Source of the DNA: Thermodesulfobacteriota bacterium
GTDB taxonomy: Bacteria; Desulfobacterota_D; UBA1144; Nemesobacterales; UBA2774
Direction of reading: 5' to 3'
Length of the DNA stretch: 64,000 bases
Assembly: GCA_021604765.1 (NCBI GenBank)
Contig: BQJP01000001.1
Coordinates: forward strand, 1-64,000
The position numbers and the translations under genes are program-made. Positions 1 through 8,043 of the stretch are shown here, one piece after another. Each line of letters begins with the position of its first letter. Within the stretch, counting starts at the first letter, position 1. A model generated the notes under the pieces. The model had not been told where the DNA came from and ran no database searches. It saw only the letters and a program-made list of their open reading frames with translations.

Positions 1-2
1 AT

Positions 3-134
3 GGTAGCGGAGTTGCGGAGCTGATATTCTTCGTTCCGTCGCTTGGAAATATTGCACAGGTCTTTACTCAAGCTGTCGATATTGGTACCTGCCGTACAAG
101 TGAAGTAGTCCAGAATACTCTGGGAGGTAATTAG
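3..134 (+). CDS. 3' end of an unrecognised gene (partial)
   Basis: An open frame runs in from the left edge and stops after 43 codons. The visible tail is moderately hydrophobic (it contains ELIFFVPSLGNIAQVF) and ends TLGGN. It is too short to identify and no family motif is visible. A hairpin followed by T residues lies about 70 nt after the stop, which fits the end of a transcription unit. Whether the frame is really coding cannot be judged from this fragment. Confidence 0.4.
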   Translation, partial: GSGVAELIFFVPSLGNIAQVFTQAVDIGTCRTSEVVQNTLGGN

Positions 135-201
135 GCGGACCTAGGCGTAATGGTATAAAGCTTTGTGTGATATGGTAATAAACAAGAAGAAAACTATAGT
201 A

Positions 202-236
202 AAAAAGGCAGAATACGATTTGTATCCTGCCTTTTT
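202..236. terminator. bidirectional rho-independent terminator
   Basis: GGCAG pairs with CTGCC and ATAC with GTAT around a short loop, with one mismatch between the two stems. The hairpin is flanked by a run of A on the left and T on the right, so it can terminate both the plus-strand gene to the left and the minus-strand secreted-protein gene to the right. Confidence 0.75.
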
Positions 237-265
237 CCCCTTCTTTAATTTTCTAGCTCCTAATG

Positions 266-1330
266 TTAATTAAGTTTTATTCTTCGTCTTCTGTGAAGCA
301 TGAATATTGCTGCCAATAGAAGAGCCCCACCAAGTCCAACTATGCCCAGAATGTCCAGAGCTGGAACTGAGGTCGGTCCACCTGGTCCAGAGCCCGGAGG
401 TACTGGAGTAGGTGTAGCGCCGGGTTCTGTGGGAGTTGGTGTAGGAGTTGGTGGCGGTATCCTCTCATCGAAAGTAAGTTGAACTAAACCCAGATACGAA
501 CCTTCAGACTCATTAAAACAGCATGGTGGCGAGACTGGGACTATGTTGTTGATATCGCTTCTAGTAAATCTGATAGATGAAAGAGTTCCGTTTGTAACAG
601 ATAATTCCAAGAATGCTCCATCATCACAGCCAGAAGGGAAGACGCCTTTAAGATCGTTGTTAGGCAAAGGATCAAAAGTTGTTCCACCACCGCACATACC
701 TGCTACAGGTGGATTAGTATGAATACTAGTATGCATAAAATTGGTTGATCCTGTTACATTAAATCCCGTGTTGTCAAAAATTTGAAAACCTCCGAACTCT
801 TCAAGTCCATTTACATTGTTGTTGATGCCGTTGAATCTCAAAAGCACACTATCTACAGGAAGCAAATTATTTGTTCCTGTTTCCAGAATATCAATTTGAT
901 AAGTTTCAGTTCTTACCGCATTGCCATTAGCTCCTGGTGCAGGGCATGATGCACACCCAAACCATGCCCCTTCTTCCTGCGGAAAAGGAGCTCCCGGTGC
1001 AGGCTCACCCCAGATATCTGAGGAGTTACCACAATTTCCGGAACATCCTCCTCCACCGCAGTTGTCCATACAAGTCCCGGAAATCTTTCTTAACCTCACA
1101 TCCGCAATACCCATAGCATCTACATCGTTATAATCTATATCGTTATTATTTGCCGAAGGGGTTGCGCCGGGTCCAGTGTTATTGAACAGCTCTGTTGCAT
1201 CTAGTGTAAGTACTACTTGGGCTGATGAATTCTCAGTATTGAAAAATAAGGACATAGAGCCAAATAATAAAAGTCCTAACAAAAACGTTGTTACATATTT
1301 GTAAGATAAGTTAATTTTATAATCTAGCAT
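266..1330 (-). CDS. secreted protein with C-terminal membrane anchor/sorting tail
   Basis: The 354-aa product starts with a signal peptide (hydrophobic stretch about residues 13-30, Ala-Gln near 37-38). The middle is Gly/Cys/Asn-rich, with a cluster of cysteines near residues 87-101. Then comes a Pro/Thr repeat linker (PTPTPTPTEP-like), and the end is a tripartite tail: a VPALD motif, one hydrophobic helix and HRRRR. This is the architecture of proteins processed by exosortase- or rhombosortase-like enzymes, and the Pro/Thr linker probably spans the cell surface. The exact sorting class is uncertain, because the motif is neither canonical PEP nor IPTL. The function of the middle part is not recognised. 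The start is supported by AGGAG-like sequence just upstream and a TTGACT promoter behind it. Confidence 0.75.
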   Translation of the reverse strand: MLDYKINLSYKYVTTFLLGLLLFGSMSLFFNTENSSAQVVLTLDATELFNNTGPGATPSANNNDIDYNDVDAMGIADVRLRKISGTCMDNCGGGGCSGNCGNSSDIWGEPAPGAPFPQEEGAWFGCASCPAPGANGNAVRTETYQIDILETGTNNLLPVDSVLLRFNGINNNVNGLEEFGGFQIFDNTGFNVTGSTNFMHTSIHTNPPVAGMCGGGTTFDPLPNNDLKGVFPSGCDDGAFLELSVTNGTLSSIRFTRSDINNIVPVSPPCCFNESEGSYLGLVQLTFDERIPPPTPTPTPTEPGATPTPVPPGSGPGGPTSVPALDILGIVGLGGALLLAAIFMLHRRRRIKLN

Positions 1331-1358
1331 ATATTTTCTCCTTAACTGTGTTAATTGA

Positions 1359-1388
1359 ACTATAAAATATTTTAGTACATAAAGTCAA
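1359..1388 (-). promoter_or_regulatory. sigma70-type promoter of the secreted-protein gene
   Basis: On the minus strand TTGACT is followed 17-18 nt later by TTATAG/TATAGT. It lies about 30 nt before the start codon of the secreted protein. Confidence 0.5.
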
Positions 1389-1467
1389 TATTCATGAAAT
1401 CTTATTTCTAGGAACAGTTACAGCTTAATAAATTCTCAATCAAGTTAGGTTAAGAATTCAGGTGTTA

Positions 1468-1496
1468 TAGACAACTCCAGCCTTATTCCTTATTAT
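1468..1496 (+). promoter_or_regulatory. promoter of the aminotransferase-tpiA-secG operon (leaderless type)
   Basis: TAGACA, 17 nt, TATTAT. The -10 hexamer ends 8 nt before the ATG and no Shine-Dalgarno sequence is present, so transcription probably starts at the A of the start codon. Confidence 0.5.
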
Positions 1497-1504
1497 TAAG
1501 CCCC

Positions 1505-2656
1505 ATGCCCTCAAAATTATCAGATGGGATTTCCCCTTTTTATGTTATGGACGTGTTGGAACGAGCTAAGGAGATCGAATCTTCCGGGGAGAGCGTCATA
1601 CATTTTGAAGTCGGAGAGCCTGATTTTCCAACTCCTGATGTTATTGCAAATGAAGCTATAAAGTCTATAAATGAAGGGGATACTAAATATACACATAGCT
1701 TAGGCATACCTGAGCTTAGAGAAGCGGTTTCTGAGAACTACAAAAGCGAGTATGGTGTAAACATTGATCCTGGGTTAGTTGTTATAACTATGGGCAGTTC
1801 GCCGGCTCTATATTTGTCAATTATTTCAATAATTGAACCAGGAGATGAAGTTGTAATTACCGATCCACATTACGCTTGCTATCCGCAGATCATTAAAATT
1901 GCAGGCGGAGTTCCTAAAACATTTAGAATTTTTGAAGAAGAAGGATTTCAAATTGATATTGATAGATTAAAAGAAGTTATTACACCAAAGACAAAAGCCA
2001 TAATAATTAATTCTCCAGCAAATCCTACGGGAGTTGTTCTAAAACCTGAAGTAATGAAAGAGATTTCTGAGCTTGGAGTAATGGTGATTTCTGATGAGAT
2101 ATATCATGGACTTGTTTATGAGGGAGAAGCCAGAACAATATATGAAGTTACAGATAAGGCTTTCGCGGTAAATGGATTTTCAAAATTTTACTCCATGACT
2201 GGCTGGAGGCTGGGTTATATGATTGCCCCTGAAGAATTTATTCGACCTATACAAAAACTTCAGCAGAATTTATTTATTTCTCCTAACTCTTTTGTTCAAA
2301 AGGCTGGAGTTCAGGCATTAAAAAATGCAAAAACTGATGCGTTAAAAATGGTTGAGATCTTTGATGAAAGAAGAAAAACAATGATTGAAGGAATAAAAGA
2401 GCTTGGTTTTAATTTAGAAAGTGAACCTAAGGGAGCATTCTACGTGTTTGTTGACGCAAGCAAACTCAATCCTGATTCACATGAACTTGCTTTTGATATT
2501 TTAGATAAGGCACATATTGCTGTTACACCCGGGATTGATTTTGGAGAAGGTGGAGAGGGATATTTAAGGCTATCTTACGCAACATCTACGTCGAATATCA
2601 AAGAAGGCATTCAGCGACTGGGTGAATATATAAACAACAAAGGCATTACTTTATGA
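1505..2656 (+). CDS. class I/II aminotransferase (aspartate aminotransferase-like)
   Basis: PLP-dependent fold-type I aminotransferase of 383 aa, a normal length for the family. Visible landmarks are NPTG with Asn173, Asp197 and Tyr200 in SDEIYHG, the Schiff-base Lys227 in GFSKFYSMTGWRLGY, Arg235, and a C-terminal substrate-carboxylate Arg in YLRLSYA. The sequence reads as an aspartate/alanine/aromatic-type enzyme, but substrate cannot be assigned. It is the first gene of a tightly coupled operon: its stop overlaps the start of the PGK homologue by 4 nt. In many bacteria gap occupies this place before pgk-tpiA-secG, so an aminotransferase here is unusual. It appears to be translated from a leaderless message. 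Confidence 0.9.
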   Translation: MPSKLSDGISPFYVMDVLERAKEIESSGESVIHFEVGEPDFPTPDVIANEAIKSINEGDTKYTHSLGIPELREAVSENYKSEYGVNIDPGLVVITMGSSPALYLSIISIIEPGDEVVITDPHYACYPQIIKIAGGVPKTFRIFEEEGFQIDIDRLKEVITPKTKAIIINSPANPTGVVLKPEVMKEISELGVMVISDEIYHGLVYEGEARTIYEVTDKAFAVNGFSKFYSMTGWRLGYMIAPEEFIRPIQKLQQNLFISPNSFVQKAGVQALKNAKTDALKMVEIFDERRKTMIEGIKELGFNLESEPKGAFYVFVDASKLNPDSHELAFDILDKAHIAVTPGIDFGEGGEGYLRLSYATSTSNIKEGIQRLGEYINNKGITL

Positions 2657-3846
2657 CACTACCCTCAATAGCAGAACTAGATATTTCAGATAAAAGAGTC
2701 CTAATTAGGGTTGATTTTGATGTGCCCCTTGGTAAAGACGGAGAGGTCTTGAATAAAGCTAAGATTCTAAGCGCAATTCCTACAATAAAATATGCTTTGG
2801 GACAGAAAGCCAAGGTTATAATTGCTTCTGGATTAGGCCATCCAAAAGGGCGGTATAACAAAAATTTCAGCCTAGAACCTGTAGGGAGAATACTTTCAGA
2901 GATTTTGGATGCTGAGATATTCTTTCCTGATAATTCTATTGGTGAAGCGGTTAAAAAAATTGGATCTGATATGCAGCCCGGTCAGGTTGCGCTACTAGAG
3001 AATCTGGAATTTCATAAAGCAGAGTTAGAAAACAGTCCCGAATTTGCAAAGAAACTTGCGAATTGCGCTGATATATATGTAAATGAGGCTTTTGCTCTTT
3101 CAAATCAGAAAGGTGCCTCGTTAAATAGTATCTTTGGGTATTTTGAGAAACTTTGCGTGGGGTTTCAGTTCAAGAAGGAATTAGAAAATTTAGATCGTAT
3201 TAGAAACCCGGAAAGACCTTTTACTGCAGTATTTGGCGGTAGTAATGTGTTAGAGAAACTTGATATTATGGAAAGCATGTTAGAATATGTCGACATGGTC
3301 TTAGTTGGCGGAGTTTTGGCTAACACATTTCTTAGTGTGCTTGGTGGAGAGACTGGTAAATCCAAGATAGATGAGACTGCAATATATAGTGTGAAGAGAT
3401 TTATGTCTTCTGCTGAAATTAGAAACATTAGAGTTATTCTTCCAGAAGACATCGTAGCAATTGATGGTGAGTTGAACAATTACTCCAGTTCCTTTATAAT
3501 TTCTGGCGGTCGCGTTCCGCAGAATATGAGGGTAGTTGATATTGGACCCGCCGCTCAGGCTGATTTTGCAAAAAGGTTGGCAAAAGCAAAGACGATTTTA
3601 TGGGCTGGACCACTAGGTGTTTGTGAAGACCCTGAGTTTAAAAAGGGGACTGACTTTCTAGCAAAAACACTAGCCGAAACAGATACTTTTAATGTAATTA
3701 TAGGGCAAGATACTATAGAAGCCGTCCTTGAGTCGAATGAAAAGGGGACAAGTAGTTTTATTTCCCAAGCTGGCGAGACAGGGCTCAATTACATTATTGG
3801 AAATAGATTGCCTGTTATAGTTTCTATGGAAGAGAGAATTAAATGA
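2653..3846 (+). CDS. pgk: phosphoglycerate kinase homologue with replaced active-site residues
   Basis: Full-length PGK fold (397 aa) lying between an aminotransferase and tpiA, with 4-nt ATGA overlaps at both ends. It aligns without large gaps to E. coli PGK as I recall it, but the substrate-contact signature is largely gone. RADLNVP becomes RVDFDVP. The Arg of the ARIRASLPTI segment becomes Lys37. SHLGRP becomes SGLGHP (His to Gly60, Arg to His63). NVRF becomes NLEF (Arg to Glu119). AHRAQAST becomes SNQKGASL (Asn151, Gln152). GGSKV becomes GGSNV (Lys to Asn198). GGGDT becomes IGQDT, and STGGGA becomes SQAGET. Structural positions such as WAGPLGV and GGVLANTF remain. The frame is intact, so it is not an ordinary pseudogene. 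It is probably a repurposed or inactive PGK paralogue; the gene name reflects homology, not proven activity. Confidence 0.85.
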   Translation: MTLPSIAELDISDKRVLIRVDFDVPLGKDGEVLNKAKILSAIPTIKYALGQKAKVIIASGLGHPKGRYNKNFSLEPVGRILSEILDAEIFFPDNSIGEAVKKIGSDMQPGQVALLENLEFHKAELENSPEFAKKLANCADIYVNEAFALSNQKGASLNSIFGYFEKLCVGFQFKKELENLDRIRNPERPFTAVFGGSNVLEKLDIMESMLEYVDMVLVGGVLANTFLSVLGGETGKSKIDETAIYSVKRFMSSAEIRNIRVILPEDIVAIDGELNNYSSSFIISGGRVPQNMRVVDIGPAAQADFAKRLAKAKTILWAGPLGVCEDPEFKKGTDFLAKTLAETDTFNVIIGQDTIEAVLESNEKGTSSFISQAGETGLNYIIGNRLPVIVSMEERIK

Positions 3847-4601
3847 AGAAAAATATGATTGCTGGAAATTGGAAAATGAATATGCTCCGCCATGAAGCGC
3901 GTGAGCTTACTCAAAATATTATTTCTGGTGTAGCCAAGGTGAAACACGATTTGGATATTTTGCTCGCCCCACCATTTACCTCGCTAGATGTTGTGCGTGG
4001 ATTAATAGAGGGTACAAAAGTTAAGTTATCCGCCCAGAATGTATTTTGGGAAGATCGAGGCGCTTTTACAGGGGAGATATCACCTGCCATGTTAATTGAT
4101 GCCGGGTGTGAATGGGCTATTATAGGGCACTCAGAGAGAAGAGGTATTTTGGGAGAGACTGATTCTATCGTAAGGAAAAAGATAAAGGCTTCACTTAATG
4201 ACGGGCTAAATGTAATAGTTTGCGTAGGAGAGACACTCGAAGAGAGAGAACAGGGTAAAACGATTAAGATTGTTCAATCCCAGGTGGAAAGTGCTCTTAT
4301 GGATTTGGAGCTGGAAGATTACAGTAAATTTGTTATTGCGTACGAACCCGTATGGGCTATTGGGACTGGAAAAAATGCGACTCCAGAAGAAGCTGAACAC
4401 GTACATGCCACAATTCGTGAAATAACAGGTAATATATTCGGTCAAGATTCTGACCTTATAAGAATTATTTATGGGGGAAGTGTTAAAGTAGATAACATTA
4501 AGGAATTATTAGCAATGGACAACATTGACGGTGCGCTTATTGGAGGTGCCGGTCTTAATGCAGAATCATTTGTGAAAATAGTAAAAATTGCAGGAGAGTA
4601 G
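3843..4601 (+). CDS. tpiA: triosephosphate isomerase
   Basis: Interconverts dihydroxyacetone phosphate and glyceraldehyde 3-phosphate in glycolysis. The 252-aa TIM barrel has all catalytic landmarks: Lys11 in NWKMN, His96 in IIGHSERR, Glu168 in AYEPVWAIGTG, and the phosphate-binding YGGSV. Its length is typical and it looks fully active, in contrast to the altered PGK homologue that overlaps it by 4 nt upstream. secG follows after 6 nt, the usual tpiA-secG arrangement. Confidence 0.97.
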   Translation: MKKNMIAGNWKMNMLRHEARELTQNIISGVAKVKHDLDILLAPPFTSLDVVRGLIEGTKVKLSAQNVFWEDRGAFTGEISPAMLIDAGCEWAIIGHSERRGILGETDSIVRKKIKASLNDGLNVIVCVGETLEEREQGKTIKIVQSQVESALMDLELEDYSKFVIAYEPVWAIGTGKNATPEEAEHVHATIREITGNIFGQDSDLIRIIYGGSVKVDNIKELLAMDNIDGALIGGAGLNAESFVKIVKIAGE

Positions 4602-4607
4602 AGAAAA

Positions 4608-5084
4608 GTGGAACTAATAATTTATTCAATACAAGTCATACATGTATTAGTAAGTATACTTCTTATTGTTGTTGTCCTTCTTCAACCCGGTAAAAGCGGA
4701 GACCTAGGTTCAGTCTTTGGAGGGGGAGGATCAAGTGAATCGGTTTTTGGAGCAAGTGGAGCCGTGCCTTTTCTCTCAAAGGTAACTAGAGTGCTTGCTG
4801 TTCTATTTTTGCTGAGTTCTCTTACACTGGGGTATTTCGCTGCCCAGAATGTAAGTTCTTCAGTTGTAACTGATGTTCCTTCTACACAGCAGACTACTGA
4901 TATTGCGCCTCCAGCTGAAGTTTCAACACCTGAAACAGCTGAAGAGCAAAGTGCGCCGGCTGAAGTAACTCAGGACAGCGGAGAAGCAGCACCCACACAA
5001 AGTGAAGGGCAAATGTCTGCAGAGCCAGATGCATCATCAGGTAATGAAGAATCATCCCCTGAAAACACTGAAGGGACTCAATAG
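4608..5084 (+). CDS. secG: preprotein translocase subunit SecG
   Basis: Small inner-membrane subunit of the SecYEG channel. The N-terminal half has two membrane helices (about residues 5-25 and 55-77), joined by the typical SecG loop (LLQPGKSGDLG, then GGGGSSESVFG). After residue 80 there is a long, low-complexity acidic Ala/Glu/Ser/Thr/Pro tail, which makes the protein 158 aa instead of the common 70-110. The start is GTG, preceded by AGGAG that overlaps the tpiA stop. It is the last gene of the tpiA operon. Confidence 0.93.
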   Translation: MELIIYSIQVIHVLVSILLIVVVLLQPGKSGDLGSVFGGGGSSESVFGASGAVPFLSKVTRVLAVLFLLSSLTLGYFAAQNVSSSVVTDVPSTQQTTDIAPPAEVSTPETAEEQSAPAEVTQDSGEAAPTQSEGQMSAEPDASSGNEESSPENTEGTQ

Positions 5085-5110
5085 CAAACTTGATTTAATC
5101 AATCAATTTA

Positions 5111-5139
5111 TTGCGTGCATACAACCCATTAAGTATATT
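5111..5139 (+). promoter_or_regulatory. promoter of the ferredoxin gene
   Basis: TTGCGT, 17 nt, TATATT. It is followed about 20 nt later by a strong CGGAGG ribosome site before the ferredoxin ATG. Confidence 0.45.
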
Positions 5140-5171
5140 AATTTAGAATAATGATTCGGAGGTATTAAAGA

Positions 5172-5438
5172 ATGGCATATATAATTGCAGAGCCATGCAT
5201 AGATGTAAAAGATAAAGCATGCGTTGAAGCGTGCCCTGTAGACTGCATTTACGAGGCAGATAACATGCTTGTAATTCATCCTGAAGAGTGTATTGATTGT
5301 GGCGCCTGTGTTGATCCTTGTCCGGTTGATGCTATTTTTCATGAAGATGAGCTTCCTGAGAAATGGAGTGAATATACTGCTATTAATGCCGACTTCTTTG
5401 AAGGAAAAGAGGGACTTGAACCGGCTCGTAAAGACTAA
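5172..5438 (+). CDS. fdxA: 7Fe-type ferredoxin ([3Fe-4S]/[4Fe-4S])
   Basis: An 88-aa electron carrier. Cysteines at 9, 17, 21 and 25, then C-x2-C-x2-C-x3-CP near 40-50, match the Azotobacter ferredoxin I layout. There, the first, third-from-start and last cysteines hold a 3Fe cluster and the rest a 4Fe cluster. The extra cysteine found at position 11 of that protein is Val here, consistent with a 3Fe site. The C-terminal segment ([15 protein letters not shown]) is the usual tail of this subgroup. It is monocistronic: it has its own promoter and a strong terminator follows. Confidence 0.9.
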   Translation: MAYIIAEPCIDVKDKACVEACPVDCIYEADNMLVIHPEECIDCGACVDPCPVDAIFHEDELPEKWSEYTAINADFFEGKEGLEPARKD

Positions 5439-5471
5439 CAAATTTGCAAATCAAATTTTTTAAAGGAGACC

Positions 5472-5510
5472 AAAGGGGATATGTCCAAAGCATATCCCCT
5501 TTTTTGTTTT
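5472..5510 (+). terminator. rho-independent terminator after the ferredoxin
   Basis: AAAGGGGATATG pairs with CATATCCCCTTT across a 7-nt loop and is followed by a T-rich tract. This is a perfect 12-bp stem placed 33 nt after the ferredoxin stop. Confidence 0.9.
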
Positions 5511-5535
5511 TGATGACTTTTAGAGTTGAATTGAG

Positions 5536-6207
5536 ATGAAAAAGAAAGGGTCAATAAAAAATATAGAAATACTCTTGGAGAAAAAAAAGAGAGCTGTAAA
5601 AATTCTTTCACTTCTTGAAGATGAATATCCTGAAGCAAAATGTCATTTAAATTTTGACGGCCCTTTTGAGCTTCTAATTGGATGTATTTTGTCGGCCCAA
5701 TGTACTGACAAGAGGGTAAACGAGGTAACACCGGGATTATTCAAAAAATATCCAACTCCATTTGAATTCTCTAAAGCAGATCAATCAGAATTAGAGCAAG
5801 AAATACATTCATGTGGTTTTTATCGAGCGAAGACAAAGTCTATTATAAATTGTTCAAAGGCTTTGGTTGAAGAACATGATGGAGAAGTTCCAAGAACTAT
5901 GGATGAGCTTACAAAGCTTGCTGGTGTTGGGAGAAAAACCGCAAATGTTGTTCTTGGTAATTACTTTGGCATTCCCGGAATAATAGTAGACACTCATATA
6001 AAAAGGCTCTCAACCAGGCTTGGCTTAACAACTAATTCAGACCCAACGAAAATTGAGTATGATCTCAATGAATTAATGCCTCAGAAGAAGTGGACCATCT
6101 TCTCAAACTCACTTGGTGATCACGGACGTACGGTCTGCCATGCAAGAAAACCTTTGTGCGGAGATTGCATAATTAGTCTTCTCTGTCCTTCTGCGGGGTT
6201 GGTATGA
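5536..6207 (+). CDS. nth: endonuclease III (DNA glycosylase/AP lyase)
   Basis: Base-excision repair enzyme that removes oxidised pyrimidines and nicks abasic sites. The 223-aa protein has the helix-hairpin-helix LAGVGRKTANVV carrying the catalytic Lys, the catalytic Asp in VDTHIKRL, and the [4Fe-4S] loop C201-x6-C208-x2-C211-x5-C217. The N-terminus is some 10 residues longer and lysine-rich compared with the E. coli protein. Its stop overlaps the next start by 4 nt (ATGA), so it is coupled to the radical SAM gene downstream. Confidence 0.96.
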   Translation: MKKKGSIKNIEILLEKKKRAVKILSLLEDEYPEAKCHLNFDGPFELLIGCILSAQCTDKRVNEVTPGLFKKYPTPFEFSKADQSELEQEIHSCGFYRAKTKSIINCSKALVEEHDGEVPRTMDELTKLAGVGRKTANVVLGNYFGIPGIIVDTHIKRLSTRLGLTTNSDPTKIEYDLNELMPQKKWTIFSNSLGDHGRTVCHARKPLCGDCIISLLCPSAGLV

Positions 6208-7124
6208 TGCCGCGCCATAATACTTACAGACCGTATATCAAAGAAAAGCTCGGATATAGAGTAAATAAACTCTCAGTTGATATGGGTTTTACCTGTCCAA
6301 ATCGTGACGGGAATTTAGCAGTTGGCGGATGCATCTATTGTAACAATGATAGTTTTGTCCCTCCATATGCCAGGGCAAGATATTCCATGGATCAGCAGAT
6401 AGCAAACGGCATGGAATATCTCAGAAATCGATTTAAAGCCGAGAAGTTTATTATCTATTTTCAGTCATATACAAACACCTATGATTCAGTAGAAAAACTA
6501 GAAAAAATGTATCGCGAAGCACTTGAATATGATGATGTAATTGGATTAGCAGTGGGCACTAGATCTGACTGTGTCGATGAAGAAAAATTAGACATGTTTG
6601 AAGAGCTGGCAAAAGACTATTATGTATGTGTTGAATACGGCATAGAGTCGATATATGATAAAACGCTGGATTATATGAACCGTGGGCATGACTATCAGTC
6701 AGTATTAGATGCTATTGAGATGTCAAAGGGTAGGGGTTTTGAGATAGGCGCTCATGTAATAGTGGGGATGCCTACAGAAACGAAGGAAGAGATGCTTAAA
6801 ATGGCAGATGTAGTTTCCTCATTGGGAATTGATGTGTTCAAAGTCCATAATCTGCATATTGTAAGAAACACTCAACTTGCTAGAATGTATAAAGAAGAGC
6901 CATTTCAACTTTTTACGTTTCAAGAATACGTTACTTTCATTGTTGATTTTCTTGAGAGAATTTCACCAGATATGATAATTGAAAGACTTTTTACTGATAC
7001 ACCTCATCAACTGCTGATAGCTCCCGATTGGGGAAAGTCGCATCTTCAAATTTTACAAGCTATAGAAGCTGAGCTGGAAAAGAGGGACACTTATCAAGGA
7101 AGGCTTTATCAAAAGAGCGCTTAA
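6204..7124 (+). CDS. TIGR01212-family radical SAM protein
   Basis: A 306-aa radical SAM enzyme of the YhcC/TIGR01212 type. The cluster cysteines have the widened spacing characteristic of this group: C31-x11-C43-x2-C46, where most radical SAM proteins have CxxxCxxC. Other family landmarks are GFTCPNRDG, IYFQSYTNTY, VGTRSDC, EYGIES and GAHVIVGMPTET. The reaction is not established for the family. It is translationally coupled to nth, which may be operon convenience rather than a functional link. Confidence 0.88.
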   Translation: MMPRHNTYRPYIKEKLGYRVNKLSVDMGFTCPNRDGNLAVGGCIYCNNDSFVPPYARARYSMDQQIANGMEYLRNRFKAEKFIIYFQSYTNTYDSVEKLEKMYREALEYDDVIGLAVGTRSDCVDEEKLDMFEELAKDYYVCVEYGIESIYDKTLDYMNRGHDYQSVLDAIEMSKGRGFEIGAHVIVGMPTETKEEMLKMADVVSSLGIDVFKVHNLHIVRNTQLARMYKEEPFQLFTFQEYVTFIVDFLERISPDMIIERLFTDTPHQLLIAPDWGKSHLQILQAIEAELEKRDTYQGRLYQKSA

Positions 7125-7153
7125 TTCTTTTTCATGCAATTATCACAATCGAA

Positions 7154-7162
7154 TGATATAAT
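7154..7162 (+). promoter_or_regulatory. extended -10 promoter of the BI-1 gene
   Basis: TGATATAAT is an extended -10 element with no convincing -35. It precedes a CCGGAGG ribosome site and the BI-1 start. Confidence 0.4.
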
Positions 7163-7220
7163 ATTTCACTATAAATACTAATTTCTATGATAATCAATTA
7201 TTAATCCGGAGGTAGCAGAA

Positions 7221-7982
7221 ATGAAGAGTTCTAACCCAGCTCTAGGTGGAAAAACTTTTGAGCAGTACCAGCCAGGCATACAATCTGCCGGTGCTATGAC
7301 AATTAACGGCACTATTAATAAAACTTTCATACTCCTAGCTCTAGTAGTGATTCCGGCAGTTTGGGTATGGGATATGTTTTATGCAAGCGGAATTGATACT
7401 GAAGGCGGATTACAAAATGCTAGTTTGATGTATTGGTTATATGGCGGCCTTTTTGGGGGCTTAATATTCGCTTTTATTACCATATTTAAGAAAACCTGGG
7501 CACCATTTACTGCTCCTATTTACGCAGTTCTAGAAGGTTTGTTCATAGGAGGGATTTCTGCAATATTTGAAGTGCAGTTTTCTGGTATTGTTTTTCAAGC
7601 CGTAGCACTTACCTTTGGCACGTTGTTCGCCATGTTAGTTACATATAGATTGGGTCTTATTAAAGTTACAGAAAAGTTTAAGATGGGAGTTGTTGCCGCT
7701 ACAGGAGCCATTTTTGTAGTTTATTTGCTGTCCTTTGTCCTCAGCATGTTTAGTGTAAATGTTCCTTTCATACATTCGGGCGGCACAATTGGAATACTTT
7801 TCAGTCTTTTTGTCATAGTTATAGCGGCGCTGAACCTTGTTCTGGATTTTGACTTTATTGAAAAGGGCGTTGAGCATGGAGCACCAAAGTACATGGAATG
7901 GTACGGTGGATTCGGGCTTATCATAACTCTGGTTTGGCTATATATTGAGTTCTTAAGGCTTCTTTCAAAGCTAAGACAATAA
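7221..7982 (+). CDS. Bax inhibitor-1/YccA-family membrane protein
   Basis: Multi-spanning inner-membrane protein of 253 aa with about seven hydrophobic helices, after a soluble 35-residue N-terminus (SNPALGGKTF, AMTINGTINKT). That N-terminus is typical of the bacterial BaxI_1 (PF12811) branch. Related proteins are pH-sensitive calcium leak channels or protease-interacting factors; the role here is unknown. The start is supported by GGAGG 10 nt upstream. Confidence 0.85.
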   Translation: MKSSNPALGGKTFEQYQPGIQSAGAMTINGTINKTFILLALVVIPAVWVWDMFYASGIDTEGGLQNASLMYWLYGGLFGGLIFAFITIFKKTWAPFTAPIYAVLEGLFIGGISAIFEVQFSGIVFQAVALTFGTLFAMLVTYRLGLIKVTEKFKMGVVAATGAIFVVYLLSFVLSMFSVNVPFIHSGGTIGILFSLFVIVIAALNLVLDFDFIEKGVEHGAPKYMEWYGGFGLIITLVWLYIEFLRLLSKLRQ

Positions 7983-8043
7983 ATCAGGTTTAGAATATAC
8001 TTAAATCATTAGCGATATTGAAGAATTATTAAAGGAGAGGGAA

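Noticed and set aside
300-482. Open frame opposite the Pro/Thr repeat of the anchored protein (Gly/Val-rich product)
   Set aside because: It mirrors the PT-rich codons of the real gene and has no ribosome site or family features.
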